A stretch of DNA of 12,994 nt, taken from an uncultured Amylibacter sp. Lineage in GTDB: Bacteria > Pseudomonadota > Alphaproteobacteria > Rhodobacterales > Rhodobacteraceae. Shown here piece by piece: positions 1 to 7,905 of this stretch. Within the stretch, counting starts at the first letter, position 1, and each line of letters starts with the position of its first letter. The notes beneath the pieces are model-generated. The model saw only the letters and a list, made by a program, of their open reading frames with translations. It was not told the DNA's origin and did no database searches. The stretch lies in assembly GCA_937944065.1 (NCBI GenBank), contig CALDZS010000125.1, positions 1 to 12,994 on the forward strand, in the 5' to 3' direction. A program made the position numbers and the translations under genes.

Positions 1-657
1 CATGCCCAACCCTGCAAATGCGCCTGCGGTATTGTTGACTTGGAACGCGCGCGCAGTGCCGATACCGTGGCTGGCCAAACCAACAGCAAAACCACGCGCG
101 CGATAATCTTTGATGCGCAATAGGTTCAATAGGGGCGTTGCAACAATGGCGCCCGTGACGCCAGTTAGGATAACAAACACTGCCGTCAGTGTTGGGGAAC
201 CACCAACGGATTCAGACACACCCATTGCGACCGGCGCTGTTGTTGATTTTGCTGCAAGCGAGAACAAAGTCTCGCCGCGCAATCCCATCGCATAGGCAAT
301 TCCAACAGAGGTGCCGATGGCGGTGAGAGACCCCAAAACAAGCGCGACCAGAATTGGGATCATCGCGCTGCGCATTAATTTTAGATTGAAATACATAGGG
401 ACAGCCAAACAAATGGTTGCTGGGCCAAGCATAAAATGCACAAATTTTGCACCTTCAAAATAGGTTTCATAGCTGGTTCGCGTCAGATATAGCGTGGCGC
501 CCAGCAGGATAACTGCAATGGCCACTGGATTCATGAATGGACGTTTACCGCTGGCGCGAAACGCAATGTCACCCAGAAGGTATGCAACCAATGTCGCGGT
601 AAGCCATAGCAGTGGTTCAGAGTTAAGATAGCTCCAGATTTCTTGAAAATCACTCAT
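1..657 (-). CDS. LrgB family membrane protein (partial, C-terminus outside window)
   Basis: Multi-pass inner-membrane protein of the LrgB/CidB family. In bacteria these partner a small LrgA/CidA protein and are linked to murein hydrolase control, cell lysis or export of small organic acids; the role here is not known. The reading frame starts at the ATG at 657 (MSDFQEIWSYLN) and stays open for 219 codons to the window edge, about 15-20 residues short of the usual family length. Family hallmarks are visible: NPVAIAVILLGA near residues 43-54, FMLGPATICLAVP near 76-88, TTAPVAMGVSESVGG near 140-154 and ASHGIGTARAFQ near 196-207. Its start codon overlaps the end of the preceding lrgA-like gene by 8 nt, so the two are probably translationally coupled. 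Family assignment is firm, substrate unknown. Confidence 0.93.
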   Translation of the reverse strand, partial: MSDFQEIWSYLNSEPLLWLTATLVAYLLGDIAFRASGKRPFMNPVAIAVILLGATLYLTRTSYETYFEGAKFVHFMLGPATICLAVPMYFNLKLMRSAMIPILVALVLGSLTAIGTSVGIAYAMGLRGETLFSLAAKSTTAPVAMGVSESVGGSPTLTAVFVILTGVTGAIVATPLLNLLRIKDYRARGFAVGLASHGIGTARAFQVNNTAGAFAGLGM

Positions 658-1003
658 CGGCTGACCCGATCAGTCGTGCCGTGACGAGGAACGCATAGCA
701 TCCTACGATGATCGATAGGATGGTCGAGATGATAATGGTCGCAAATATCGCAACAGCATCCGAGCCCAATGTCTGCAGATGGCCGACGATCCCGACACCT
801 GCAGGCACGAACAGCAAAGACAGATGTGCCAAAAGTCCCATCGCGGTGTCACGAATGGCCTGTGCCACCTTTGAGGATGCAATCATCAGGATCAACAGCA
901 GCACCATCCCAATCACAGGTCCCGGAACCGCCAGACCCAAGCTTCGCGACACGACCTCGCCGACCAACTGTAATATTAGAATTAATGCGAGGTGGTAGAT
1001 CAT
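650..1003 (-). CDS. CidA/LrgA family membrane protein
   Basis: Small holin-like inner-membrane protein of the CidA/LrgA family (117 aa from the chosen start), the usual partner of LrgB. Four hydrophobic segments are visible, with the family signature GLAVPGPVIGMVLLLILM near residues 23-40 and HLSLLFVPAGVGIVGH near 60-75. An in-frame ATG 42 nt further upstream (1045) would extend the protein into the 3' end of the GFA gene and add a polar stretch. The ATG at 1003 is preferred: it has an AAGG motif 6 nt upstream, begins directly at the first membrane segment (MIYHLALILIL), and leaves a 7-nt gap after the GFA stop codon. The 3' end overlaps the lrgB-like start by 8 nt. Confidence 0.9.
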   Translation of the reverse strand: MIYHLALILILQLVGEVVSRSLGLAVPGPVIGMVLLLILMIASSKVAQAIRDTAMGLLAHLSLLFVPAGVGIVGHLQTLGSDAVAIFATIIISTILSIIVGCYAFLVTARLIGSADE

Positions 1004-1010
1004 AAGTGCC

Positions 1011-1403
1011 TTATTCGAATGAATGGGGGTACTTTGGCAGATCATCGTTTAAATGCAACCAAGGCAGCTTTTCAGAATGATGAACGTGAAAGGTAGGTCT
1101 GAATTGTGTCGGGTCGTTTAAGGAGGCCGCGTAAAGGTGGATTTCGCCAACGTAATGCTGGGCCTCAAATGCCATTGGGGAACCACATGTTCCACAAAAG
1201 TACCGTTTAACTCCAGTGCTTGATGCAAAGAACTTTGGTGTTTTCCCTGTCCATTGAAAGTCCGACAATTCAACCCCGATGAATGCGGTTACTGGCGCTG
1301 CACAATTGTGTTTACAGCTATCGCAGTGGCAGTAGCAGGCCCATGTCGGCTCGCCCGTATATTCCCAAGAAACTGCGCCACATAAGCAATGTCCTTTGGT
1401 CAT
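1011..1403 (-). CDS. GFA family zinc-binding protein (CENP-V/GFA domain)
   Basis: 130-aa single-domain protein of the GFA (glutathione-dependent formaldehyde-activating enzyme)/CENP-V superfamily. The zinc-binding cysteines are easy to see: CLCG at residues 6-9, CYCHCDSC at 23-30 and CGTCG at 70-74, in the family order CxCG...CxCxxC...CxxC. Experimentally known members include an S-(hydroxymethyl)glutathione synthase, but most are uncharacterised, so no substrate is claimed. Its ATG overlaps the cobN stop codon (ATGA, 4 nt), which implies translational coupling to cobN. No functional link to cobalamin synthesis is known; it may simply ride in the operon. Length matches the usual 120-150 aa. 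Confidence 0.92.
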   Translation of the reverse strand: MTKGHCLCGAVSWEYTGEPTWACYCHCDSCKHNCAAPVTAFIGVELSDFQWTGKTPKFFASSTGVKRYFCGTCGSPMAFEAQHYVGEIHLYAASLNDPTQFRPTFHVHHSEKLPWLHLNDDLPKYPHSFE

Positions 1404-4400
1404 GTCGCAACTCCCATCAACTCCTCAATTCGGGCGCGTGCGGAATTGGATTTTGGCACCCAAAGCCCACGGTCAATCGCCTCTTGCAGACGCGCGGCCA
1501 TTTCGCGAAGGGCGGCTGGATTGTGGTCTGCAATAAACTCGCGCGTGTCATCATCTTTGATAAATGCCTCTTCGACCAGATCAAAATGATGGTTCTTGAC
1601 CATGCCAGTTGTGGCGGCAAACGCAAACAGATAGTCCAAGGTCGCCGCCATTTCAAACGCACCTTTGTACCCATGACGTTTGACGCCATCGATCCATTTC
1701 GGGTTCACAACGCGGGATCGAACCACGCGTCCTATTTCGTCGTCTAACGTGCGAATGACAGGGCGTTCGGGGCGTGAATGATCATTGTGATAGATCGGGC
1801 GATCACGTCCCTGCAAGGTTGATACGGCCGCAGCCGCGCCGCCTTCAAATTGATAATAATCATCGCTGTCCAAAACGTCATGCTCGCGGTTATCTTGGTT
1901 TTGCACCACGGCATCGACATGCGACAGCCGTGTTTCCAATGCACCGCGCGCGCGAACGCCGTCTGCTTTTGCACCGTAAGCATAGCCGCCCCATTCCAGA
2001 TAGGCGTCTGCCAAATCAGCCTTGTCTGCCCAAAGCTGTTCATCAATCATGGCTTGCAACCCAGCGCCATATGCACCTGGTTTTGATCCGAATACTCGAT
2101 AAGCGGCCTCATCAGTTCCTTCAGTGCGCCATCTAGCGGCTGCAGGGTTATCCGCATCGGTTTCGTCTAGCTGCATCACAGCACGCGCGGCACTGTCAAC
2201 CAGCGCCATTTGCTGTGGAAATGCATCGCGGAAAAATCCAGATACGCGCAGAGTCACATCGACACGCGGTCTGCCCAACGCCCCCATCGGGATGACCTCG
2301 AATCCAGTCACACGACGGTTTGCGGCATCCCATTTTGGTTTGACGCCCATCAAGGCCAAGGCTTGGGCAATATCATCGCCGCCTGTACGCATATTAGCGG
2401 TTCCCCAAGCAGAGATTAGCAATGCTTTTGGCCAATCCCCGTGATCTTGCAAGTGCTTCTCGATCAGCAGGTTCGCTGACTTCCACCCGAGCGCCCATGC
2501 GGTTGGTGTCGGAATGGCACGGCTATCAACCGAATAGAAATTACGTCCTGTTGGCAATACATCCAAACGTCCGCGTGTGGGCGCGCCCGAAGGGGCAGGG
2601 GCGACGAATTGCCCATTTAGGGCGGTAAGAAGCCCCTCTTGTTCCATCGGACCACAGGCTTTTACAGTTGGGCCAACTTGTTCGTGGATGGCTGCGATGA
2701 CGGTCCGTGTTTTTGGCCAATCGCCAAACTCGGCACCCTCGATCAACGCAGAGGCCAGCAGTTCAATCCGCTCTACCGTATCCCCTGCACTGCGCCATGT
2801 ATCATCACTGACCATCGCCAGCGCCTTAGGCCGGACACCATCCCATGCGGCTGCCATCTGGCAGTCTAAAGGATCAAAGCCAAGCTTCAAATCATCAGCA
2901 ATTGCCCGCTGCAAACTCGCATCTGCATCTGTGCCATCACCACGCGGAACGCGCACTAATGCTTGTATTAGATCACGTTCCAACCGACCTGTTGGCGAGG
3001 TGCCAAATATGTGAAGACCATCCCTGATTTGCACTTCTTTAAGGTCGCAAAGATATTCGTCTAACTTTGCCAAATCTCCTTGTTCATCCGCGCCCTTCAT
3101 CCCGACATCTTCGCCAATACCAGTCGAGCTGGTCAGTGACAAAATTTCGGCGCGAATATGATCCAAGCGTCTTGGGTCGACACCAGAGGCTTCGTAATAT
3201 TCATCAACCAATGCCTCCAGATCTCGTAAGGGACCATAGCTTTCTGCGCGTGTCAGAGGTGGGGTTAGATGATCTATGATAACCGCCGACGTACGGCGTT
3301 TGGCTTGCGTGCCTTCGCCTGGATCATTGACGATAAATGGATAGACATGAGGCGTCGCACCGAACACTGCTTCTGGCCAGCACTCGTCGGACAAGGCCAC
3401 AGCCTTGCCAGGCAACCATTCCAGATTGCCGTGCTTGCCCATATGCACAATAGCATGCGATCCATAAACTTCGCGTAACCAAAAATAGAATGCCAGATAG
3501 TTGTGCGGGGGCACCAGATCGGGAGCATGATAGGTGTCTTTAGGATCAATATTATATCCACGTGCGGGCTGTACGCCTACACACACATTTCCAAATTCTA
3601 GGATTGACAGTGCGAACCCATCGTCACCAAAAAAGGGGTCGACTTGCGGCTCGCCCCAACGATCAGCAATTTGGGTGCGTAATTCTAGGGGTAGCTTTTG
3701 GAAGTGTTCCATGTAGCGCTCAAGGGTCAGGCGTTGTCCACCTTTGCGTTCGGTGCGATCTGTTAGCCAGTTGGTTGGTCCAGCCAATATTTCGCGCATC
3801 AAAGCATCGCTGTCAGCGGGTACATCGCGCACATGCAAACCTTGCGCGCCTAACAAGTTGATGACGTCTACCGTTGCTGCTGGTGTGTCCAATCCAACCC
3901 CGTTCGCCAACCTGCCGTCTTTGTTGGGATAGTTGGCCAGAACCAGCGCTACTTTCTTTGACTTTGGATTTTCTTTCCGCAGACGCGCCCAATTTTGCGC
4001 AAGCTGTGCCACGAAATCGATGCGATCCCCGCGCGCGCGATAACTTGCAATTGGGCATTCCGTTGCATCGTCGAAATATGCCTCGTCTTTAAACGAAATT
4101 GCGCGGGTCAACACCCGTCCATCCACCTCTGGTAAGGCGACATTCATCGCGATATCACGCGCGCTTAACCCTGCTAAGCTATCTTCCCAAGCCGCTTCTG
4201 AGCTGGCGCATAACACCACTTGAAACACGGGTGCTTTGTTGGCGGATGGCATGGTTAGTGGATTGATAATCTGCGTGTCGCCCACATGTGGCGAGCCCAC
4301 TGCAAAGCTGGTGCAATTCAGAATCACATCGGGTGCGGCTGCGCTAAATATACTGTCCAAGGTCGCAACGGAAACCGGGTCTTTCAGCGAAGCCACGAAG

Positions 4401-5104
4401 ATCGGCAACGGATTTAGTCCTCGTTTCAACAATGCCTTTACCATGCGGTTGATCGGGTGCAGTCCCGCGCCTTGAACCAGCGCACGATAGAATATTAGTG
4501 GCACAGTGGGTGCCCCGTCTGTCCAACTGGCTTGGGCTGTTGCCAGATCGGAAATGCCAGCACCGGGGAAATACACACCAGCGCGTAGCAGTGGGCTAGC
4601 GGCTGGTGGTTTTTCAGTGTTGTCCAACATGGAACTTGCATAAGTTAGGAAGTTGGCCGCGTTTGCCGGCCCACCTTCGACCATGTATGCCCATAGGGCG
4701 TGCCAATCCTCGGTGTTAACCGTCGACAGATCCATCAGTTCTTGGTCAGGTTTGTCGTCGCCAGGTAATGCTGCAAACAACACGCCTGCAGCACCCAAGC
4801 GTGCCGCATATTGCGCCAAACCGTATTTCCAATATCCAGATCCACCTAAAACTCGCGCAATCACCAGCTTTGATTGTGTCGCGCAATTGTCGATATGCAA
4901 ATCAACTGACATCGGGTGTTGTAAATGCGTCAGGTTTGCCAACCGTAAGTTCGGTGCATCATCCAACCCCGCGCGCGCCTCTGACAAAGCGGCCAGTTCG
5001 GTGTCTGCAGCACTGATGAAAACGATGTCTGCAGGGGACTGGCCCAGATCGACTGGTTCTGTTCCATCGTCGATATTGCCGGGGCTGGCTGCCAAAAGAT
5101 GCAT
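1400..5104 (-). CDS. cobN: Cobaltochelatase subunit CobN (aerobic cobalamin pathway)
   Basis: Large subunit of the ATP-dependent aerobic cobaltochelatase, which with CobS and CobT inserts Co(II) into hydrogenobyrinic acid a,c-diamide in the cytoplasm. The product is 1234 aa, within the usual 1200-1280 range, and homologous to the Mg-chelatase subunits BchH/ChlH. The conserved core HMGKHGNLEWLPGK starts near residue 554 and is followed by a PHVYPFIVNDPGEG segment. A C-terminal stretch with GYKGAFEMAATLDY matches the family end. The start ATG at 5104 (MHLLAASPGN) has GGCAGG upstream and is preceded by a 77-nt divergent region shared with a small plus-strand ORF. Neither cobS nor cobT lies in the window. 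It heads a probable operon with the GFA, lrgA-like and lrgB-like genes. No cobalamin riboswitch is visible directly upstream; control must lie in the short divergent region or elsewhere. Confidence 0.98.
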   Translation of the reverse strand: MHLLAASPGNIDDGTEPVDLGQSPADIVFISAADTELAALSEARAGLDDAPNLRLANLTHLQHPMSVDLHIDNCATQSKLVIARVLGGSGYWKYGLAQYAARLGAAGVLFAALPGDDKPDQELMDLSTVNTEDWHALWAYMVEGGPANAANFLTYASSMLDNTEKPPAASPLLRAGVYFPGAGISDLATAQASWTDGAPTVPLIFYRALVQGAGLHPINRMVKALLKRGLNPLPIFVASLKDPVSVATLDSIFSAAAPDVILNCTSFAVGSPHVGDTQIINPLTMPSANKAPVFQVVLCASSEAAWEDSLAGLSARDIAMNVALPEVDGRVLTRAISFKDEAYFDDATECPIASYRARGDRIDFVAQLAQNWARLRKENPKSKKVALVLANYPNKDGRLANGVGLDTPAATVDVINLLGAQGLHVRDVPADSDALMREILAGPTNWLTDRTERKGGQRLTLERYMEHFQKLPLELRTQIADRWGEPQVDPFFGDDGFALSILEFGNVCVGVQPARGYNIDPKDTYHAPDLVPPHNYLAFYFWLREVYGSHAIVHMGKHGNLEWLPGKAVALSDECWPEAVFGATPHVYPFIVNDPGEGTQAKRRTSAVIIDHLTPPLTRAESYGPLRDLEALVDEYYEASGVDPRRLDHIRAEILSLTSSTGIGEDVGMKGADEQGDLAKLDEYLCDLKEVQIRDGLHIFGTSPTGRLERDLIQALVRVPRGDGTDADASLQRAIADDLKLGFDPLDCQMAAAWDGVRPKALAMVSDDTWRSAGDTVERIELLASALIEGAEFGDWPKTRTVIAAIHEQVGPTVKACGPMEQEGLLTALNGQFVAPAPSGAPTRGRLDVLPTGRNFYSVDSRAIPTPTAWALGWKSANLLIEKHLQDHGDWPKALLISAWGTANMRTGGDDIAQALALMGVKPKWDAANRRVTGFEVIPMGALGRPRVDVTLRVSGFFRDAFPQQMALVDSAARAVMQLDETDADNPAAARWRTEGTDEAAYRVFGSKPGAYGAGLQAMIDEQLWADKADLADAYLEWGGYAYGAKADGVRARGALETRLSHVDAVVQNQDNREHDVLDSDDYYQFEGGAAAAVSTLQGRDRPIYHNDHSRPERPVIRTLDDEIGRVVRSRVVNPKWIDGVKRHGYKGAFEMAATLDYLFAFAATTGMVKNHHFDLVEEAFIKDDDTREFIADHNPAALREMAARLQEAIDRGLWVPKSNSARARIEELMGVAT

Positions 5105-5118
5105 TAAATGACCTGCCT

Positions 5119-5138
5119 TTTGCCACTATTTCGGCAAA
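5119..5138. promoter_or_regulatory. Inverted repeat in the cobN divergent promoter region (candidate operator)
   Basis: The 77-nt gap between the cobN start (minus) and the small ORF start (plus) holds a 6-bp inverted repeat, TTTGCC at 5119-5124 and GGCAAA at 5133-5138, separated by 8 nt. It lies 15-34 nt upstream of the cobN ATG, just beyond the ribosome binding site, so it could be a regulator site or an mRNA hairpin in the cobN leader. It matches no operator I can name with confidence. The role is inferred from position and symmetry only. Confidence 0.3.
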
Positions 5139-5181
5139 TTTGAATTGCATCTATTGATAGAGAGACAAAAGGGGTAGCGTA

Positions 5182-5385
5182 ATGAGTAGCATTTTTACCA
5201 AGACCAAACGCCCAGGCGATATTGCATCGGCCAACAGCGTAATTTTTCAAGAGATCGAGCCGTTGGGGCGTGGTACAAGACACTATATCACGTTGAAAAA
5301 AGGGCAGGCGCTGCCACCCACGGAAGTGGCTGGGAACCTGTGGCGCCCGCGCAGCATATATGACCTGCAAGCAGGTATCAGCTAG
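5182..5385 (+). CDS. Small protein of unknown function (67 aa), divergent from cobN
   Basis: 67-codon ORF from ATG 5182 to TAG 5385, with AGGGG placed 7 nt before the start. Codon choice looks like the neighbours. The protein is basic at the N-terminus (FTKTKRPGDI) and carries a PLGRGTRHYITLKKGQ segment and a C-terminal WRPRSIYDLQAG. There is no membrane segment, signal peptide, Cys or His cluster, and I do not recognise a family. It diverges from cobN and converges on the GNAT gene with only a 17-nt gap. The competing minus-strand ORF over the same bases (5104-5403) abuts the cobN start and has no recognisable protein character, so the plus strand is preferred. Existence moderately supported; function unknown. 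Confidence 0.55.
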   Translation: MSSIFTKTKRPGDIASANSVIFQEIEPLGRGTRHYITLKKGQALPPTEVAGNLWRPRSIYDLQAGIS

Positions 5386-5402
5386 GGTTTTAAGGGCTGA
5401 CA

Positions 5403-5861
5403 TCAGGCCAGCTCCTTTTCCATAAAAAGACTGGCGGGGTGATCTTCATACTCACCAAAGCGACTGCACACGTTATAACCAAGACGTTTATACAAACTGA
5501 CCGCCGCAGACAATTTGTCACCTGTCTCCAACCGTACTAACTTAATGCCTGAAGCAAGCACATGCGTTTCCAACGCGGCCATCAGTTTTACCGCCAATCC
5601 CAAGCCCCGACTTGCTTCGGGGACATACAAGCGCTTAACCTCTGCATACTTATCAAGACGAACTAGTGCCACACACCCGACTGGTTTGCCGCCCGCTCGG
5701 GCTACGAAAAAATCGATATTGTTTGCGTCCAGTTCCGACGCAGTGAAAGTAAAACATTCATCCTCTGTGTAGACTGCGCGCAAAGCGGCCTCGCTTCCAG
5801 ATATCAACCAATCAGCATCATCCGTAAGGGGGCTTTCGATGGATATGGATATTCGGTTCAT
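5403..5861 (-). CDS. GNAT family N-acetyltransferase
   Basis: 152-aa acetyl-CoA-dependent N-acetyltransferase of the GNAT superfamily. Visible features are the central strands (FFVARAGGKPVGCVALVRL, near residues 51-69), motif A with the pyrophosphate-binding loop SRGLGLAVKLM near 84-94, and a C-terminal SLYKRLGYNVCSRFGEY segment (motif B, near 123-139). Length is normal for a one-domain GNAT. The acceptor substrate cannot be read from sequence. Its ATG overlaps the cobW stop codon by 4 nt (ATGA), so it is translated with cobW as the second gene of a two-gene unit. Whether it acts on a cobalamin intermediate or is merely co-transcribed is unknown. Confidence 0.93.
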   Translation of the reverse strand: MNRISISIESPLTDDADWLISGSEAALRAVYTEDECFTFTASELDANNIDFFVARAGGKPVGCVALVRLDKYAEVKRLYVPEASRGLGLAVKLMAALETHVLASGIKLVRLETGDKLSAAVSLYKRLGYNVCSRFGEYEDHPASLFMEKELA

Positions 5862-6940
5862 GCGGACAGAGCGGCTGTGATAGCCGCTTGATCCAGCCCC
5901 GCTTGCCCGATCACAACCAACCGCGTTGTGCGTGCTTCGTTCGCCCTATACGGGCGGTCAAAATATGTATCAATTCTTGGACCGACTGCCTGTAACGTCA
6001 GGCGCATGGGTTTTCCCGCTACTGCAGCAAACCCTTTTAGGCGTAAAATGTCATGGGCGCGGATGATGTTAACCACTTTATCGCCAAAGGCGCTAGGATC
6101 GGTGATTTCACCCAAGTCCACGACGAAACTTTCAAACTCATCATGGTCATGCTCGTGATGATGGTGCTCGTCTTCATCATGGTGATCGGCGTGGTCATCA
6201 TCATGATCGTGATGGTGATGATGCACTTCATGGCGCGAGGCTAGATCATCTTCGGCACCGATGCCCTGTCCCAACAATACATCCACAGGTAACGCACCCA
6301 TTGATGCTTTGACAACCTGCACACCTTCGCGTGCCTCGGATTTCAGTTTGGTGACCAGACCTTTTGCTTCATCCTCTGACAATAGATCAGATTTGTTGAC
6401 GACGATCATGTCTGCACAGGCAACTTGGTCTTCGAACAATTCGGACAAGGGTGTTTCGTGGTCAAGGTTTTCATCTAGTTTGCGTTGGGCGTCTACTGCG
6501 GCAACAGAATGGGCAAACCGCCCCTCGGTCACTGCTTTGCCATCGACGACTGTGACAACGCCGTCCACTGTGACCTGTGTTGAGATTTCAGGCCAGTTAA
6601 AGGCACGCACCAACGGTTGTGGCAAGGCCAAGCCAGAGGTTTCGATGACAATGTGATCGGGTTTGTTTTCGCGCGCTAACAGCTTTTGCATGGTCGGTAT
6701 GAAATCATCTGCCACGGTGCAACAGATGCAGCCGTTTGACAGTTCCATGATATCGTCTTCGGTACAGGTTTCATCGCCGCATCCTTTTAGTATGTCGCCG
6801 TCGACGCCCAGATCACCAAATTCATTGATGATCAGCGCGATGCGTTTGCCTTGGGCATTTTGCAGCATGTGACGGATCAACGTGGTTTTGCCAGCACCAA
6901 GAAAGCCGGTGACAACAGTTGCAGGTATTTTTTGAGCCAT
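5858..6940 (-). CDS. cobW: CobW, G3E-family GTPase cobalt chaperone
   Basis: 360-aa P-loop GTPase of the G3E/COG0523 family. CobW is known to bind Co(II) with GTP and is thought to supply the cobaltochelatase. Visible motifs are the Walker A GFLGAGKTT at residues 12-20, the metal-site motif GCICC at 70-74, the NKSD guanine-specificity motif near 182-185, and a CobW C-terminal domain (near 270-360) with RLKGFAAVAGKP. Residues about 237-268 form a long His/Asp/Glu loop (HHHHHDHDDDH and HHHHEHDHDE), a metal buffer common in this family. The first CXXXXC (C54, C59) is an extra cysteine pair. The start ATG 6940 lies 4 residues before the first strand; the GGA 8 nt upstream is a weak ribosome site. 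It diverges from the DUF1636 gene and precedes the GNAT gene. Confidence 0.96.
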   Translation of the reverse strand: MAQKIPATVVTGFLGAGKTTLIRHMLQNAQGKRIALIINEFGDLGVDGDILKGCGDETCTEDDIMELSNGCICCTVADDFIPTMQKLLARENKPDHIVIETSGLALPQPLVRAFNWPEISTQVTVDGVVTVVDGKAVTEGRFAHSVAAVDAQRKLDENLDHETPLSELFEDQVACADMIVVNKSDLLSEDEAKGLVTKLKSEAREGVQVVKASMGALPVDVLLGQGIGAEDDLASRHEVHHHHHDHDDDHADHHDEDEHHHHEHDHDEFESFVVDLGEITDPSAFGDKVVNIIRAHDILRLKGFAAVAGKPMRLTLQAVGPRIDTYFDRPYRANEARTTRLVVIGQAGLDQAAITAALSA

Positions 6941-7040
6941 TTGTTTTTCCGATCAGATATGTACGGGGCGCAGTGTGTGATTGCCCATGGTGTTTGGTTG
7001 CGTTAGATATTTGATGATGCCAGCCAGAGAAAGCCTTGCC

Positions 7041-7388
7041 GTGCGCCACACGTTACATGTTTGTTCAACTTGTTTGGCCACGGGCGAAACAGAACCGCAA
7101 GGTGCCGCATCCGCTGATAAATTGCGGCAGGCGCTTGCAGATGCGGGTATCAATGAATTCGAAGTAAAGACTGTTGAATGTATGTCCATGTGCGACGCCC
7201 CGACTGCTGTATCAATTCGCGCAGAAGGAAAGGCGGCATATTTGTTTTCGGGCATTGATCCCGTCAATGACAGTGCTGACATTTTGGCCTTTGCCAAATT
7301 ATACGCCGCCAGTGATGATGGCTGGATCGAAGATGCGCGTCCCATCGGACGTTTGCGTTTTTGTTTAACTGGCCGCATTCCAGCGTAA
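7041..7388 (+). CDS. DUF1636-type four-cysteine metal-binding protein
   Basis: 115-aa protein from the chosen GTG start, matching the DUF1636 group of predicted metal-binding proteins often found beside cobalamin genes. Four cysteines are arranged CX2C (C8, C11 in HVCSTC) and CX3C (C47, C51 in ECMSMC), a spacing like thioredoxin-like [2Fe-2S] ferredoxins; metal or cluster binding is inferred. Start choice is uncertain: the frame stays open back to TTG 6981, with ATGs at 6987, 7014 and 7017. GTG 7041 is preferred because family members usually begin a few residues before the first CXXC, an AGAGAAAG lies 7 nt upstream, and it leaves about 100 nt for cobW control. It is the only plus-strand gene between cobW and cbtA, and its stop is 1 nt from that of the His-rich gene. 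Confidence 0.8.
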   Translation: MRHTLHVCSTCLATGETEPQGAASADKLRQALADAGINEFEVKTVECMSMCDAPTAVSIRAEGKAAYLFSGIDPVNDSADILAFAKLYAASDDGWIEDARPIGRLRFCLTGRIPA

Positions 7389-7389
7389 A

Positions 7390-7899
7390 TCATTCCGCCA
7401 CCTGAACGTTGACAGCCGCGATCAACGGCACGCCTCCGACACTAATCGGATTGTGAGAATTGGTGTTTAGGCTGACCGCAACCTCGACAGCGCCTGTCGG
7501 CAGTTCGGGTATGTGGGCCCAATTTGCATAAACTCGCATCAGTTTGACTCCGTTCACATAAACATGTGCATGGCCTTGGCCAACGACATGTTCGCGGTTC
7601 AAGGCCTCGGGGGCGAAACGGAAATTTTTCGGGATGATGTGCAAGTTCCAACCCGACACCGTGTCAGGCTCCACCGAAACGGTCAGGCTGGGTGCATCAG
7701 GACCAATTGGCAGCTCCACCAATTTGGAATGGTTGTGGGTGGTGTGATCGTGGAGGGTTTCTTGATCAGTGCTTTCGACAAGGTCACTTTCAACATGATC
7801 ATGGCTGTCCAATTCGGCCCCAGAAGAGACACTCAGTAAAAAACCCGCCCCCGTTCCAAAGAACAGTCCAATGATTAGGAATATGAATTTCTGTGGCAT
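7390..7899 (-). CDS. Membrane-anchored His-rich periplasmic protein of the cbtBA operon
   Basis: 169-aa protein with one N-terminal hydrophobic segment (residues 4-23, FIFLIIGLFFGTGAGFLLSV), which suggests an uncleaved anchor or signal peptide with the rest in the periplasm. Residues 33-57 are His/Asp-rich (SHDHVES, LHDHTTHNHS), a plausible divalent-metal site. The C-terminal beta-rich domain carries QGHAHVYVNGVKLMRVYANW near 108-127 and LNTNSHNPISVGG near 144-156, each with conserved-looking histidines. I recognise no named family. It starts 6 nt after the cbtA stop, and its AGGAG lies inside the last cbtA codons, so translation is coupled. Position and composition suggest that it binds or hands over cobalt for CbtAB; this is inference. 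Confidence 0.85.
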   Translation of the reverse strand: MPQKFIFLIIGLFFGTGAGFLLSVSSGAELDSHDHVESDLVESTDQETLHDHTTHNHSKLVELPIGPDAPSLTVSVEPDTVSGWNLHIIPKNFRFAPEALNREHVVGQGHAHVYVNGVKLMRVYANWAHIPELPTGAVEVAVSLNTNSHNPISVGGVPLIAAVNVQVAE

Positions 7900-7905
7900 T
7901 TGCTC

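Noticed and set aside
5104..5403. 99-codon minus-strand ORF opposite the small 67-aa ORF
   Set aside because: It ends at the first base of the cobN start codon region, shows no protein family character, and the plus-strand ORF has the better ribosome site and codon pattern.
6053..6244. Plus-strand ORF encoding a strongly hydrophobic Met/Val/Ile stretch that looks like a membrane helix
   Set aside because: It is the antisense of the CobW His/Asp-rich loop: CAT and GAT repeats read backwards become ATG and ATC codons, so the apparent membrane segment is an artefact.
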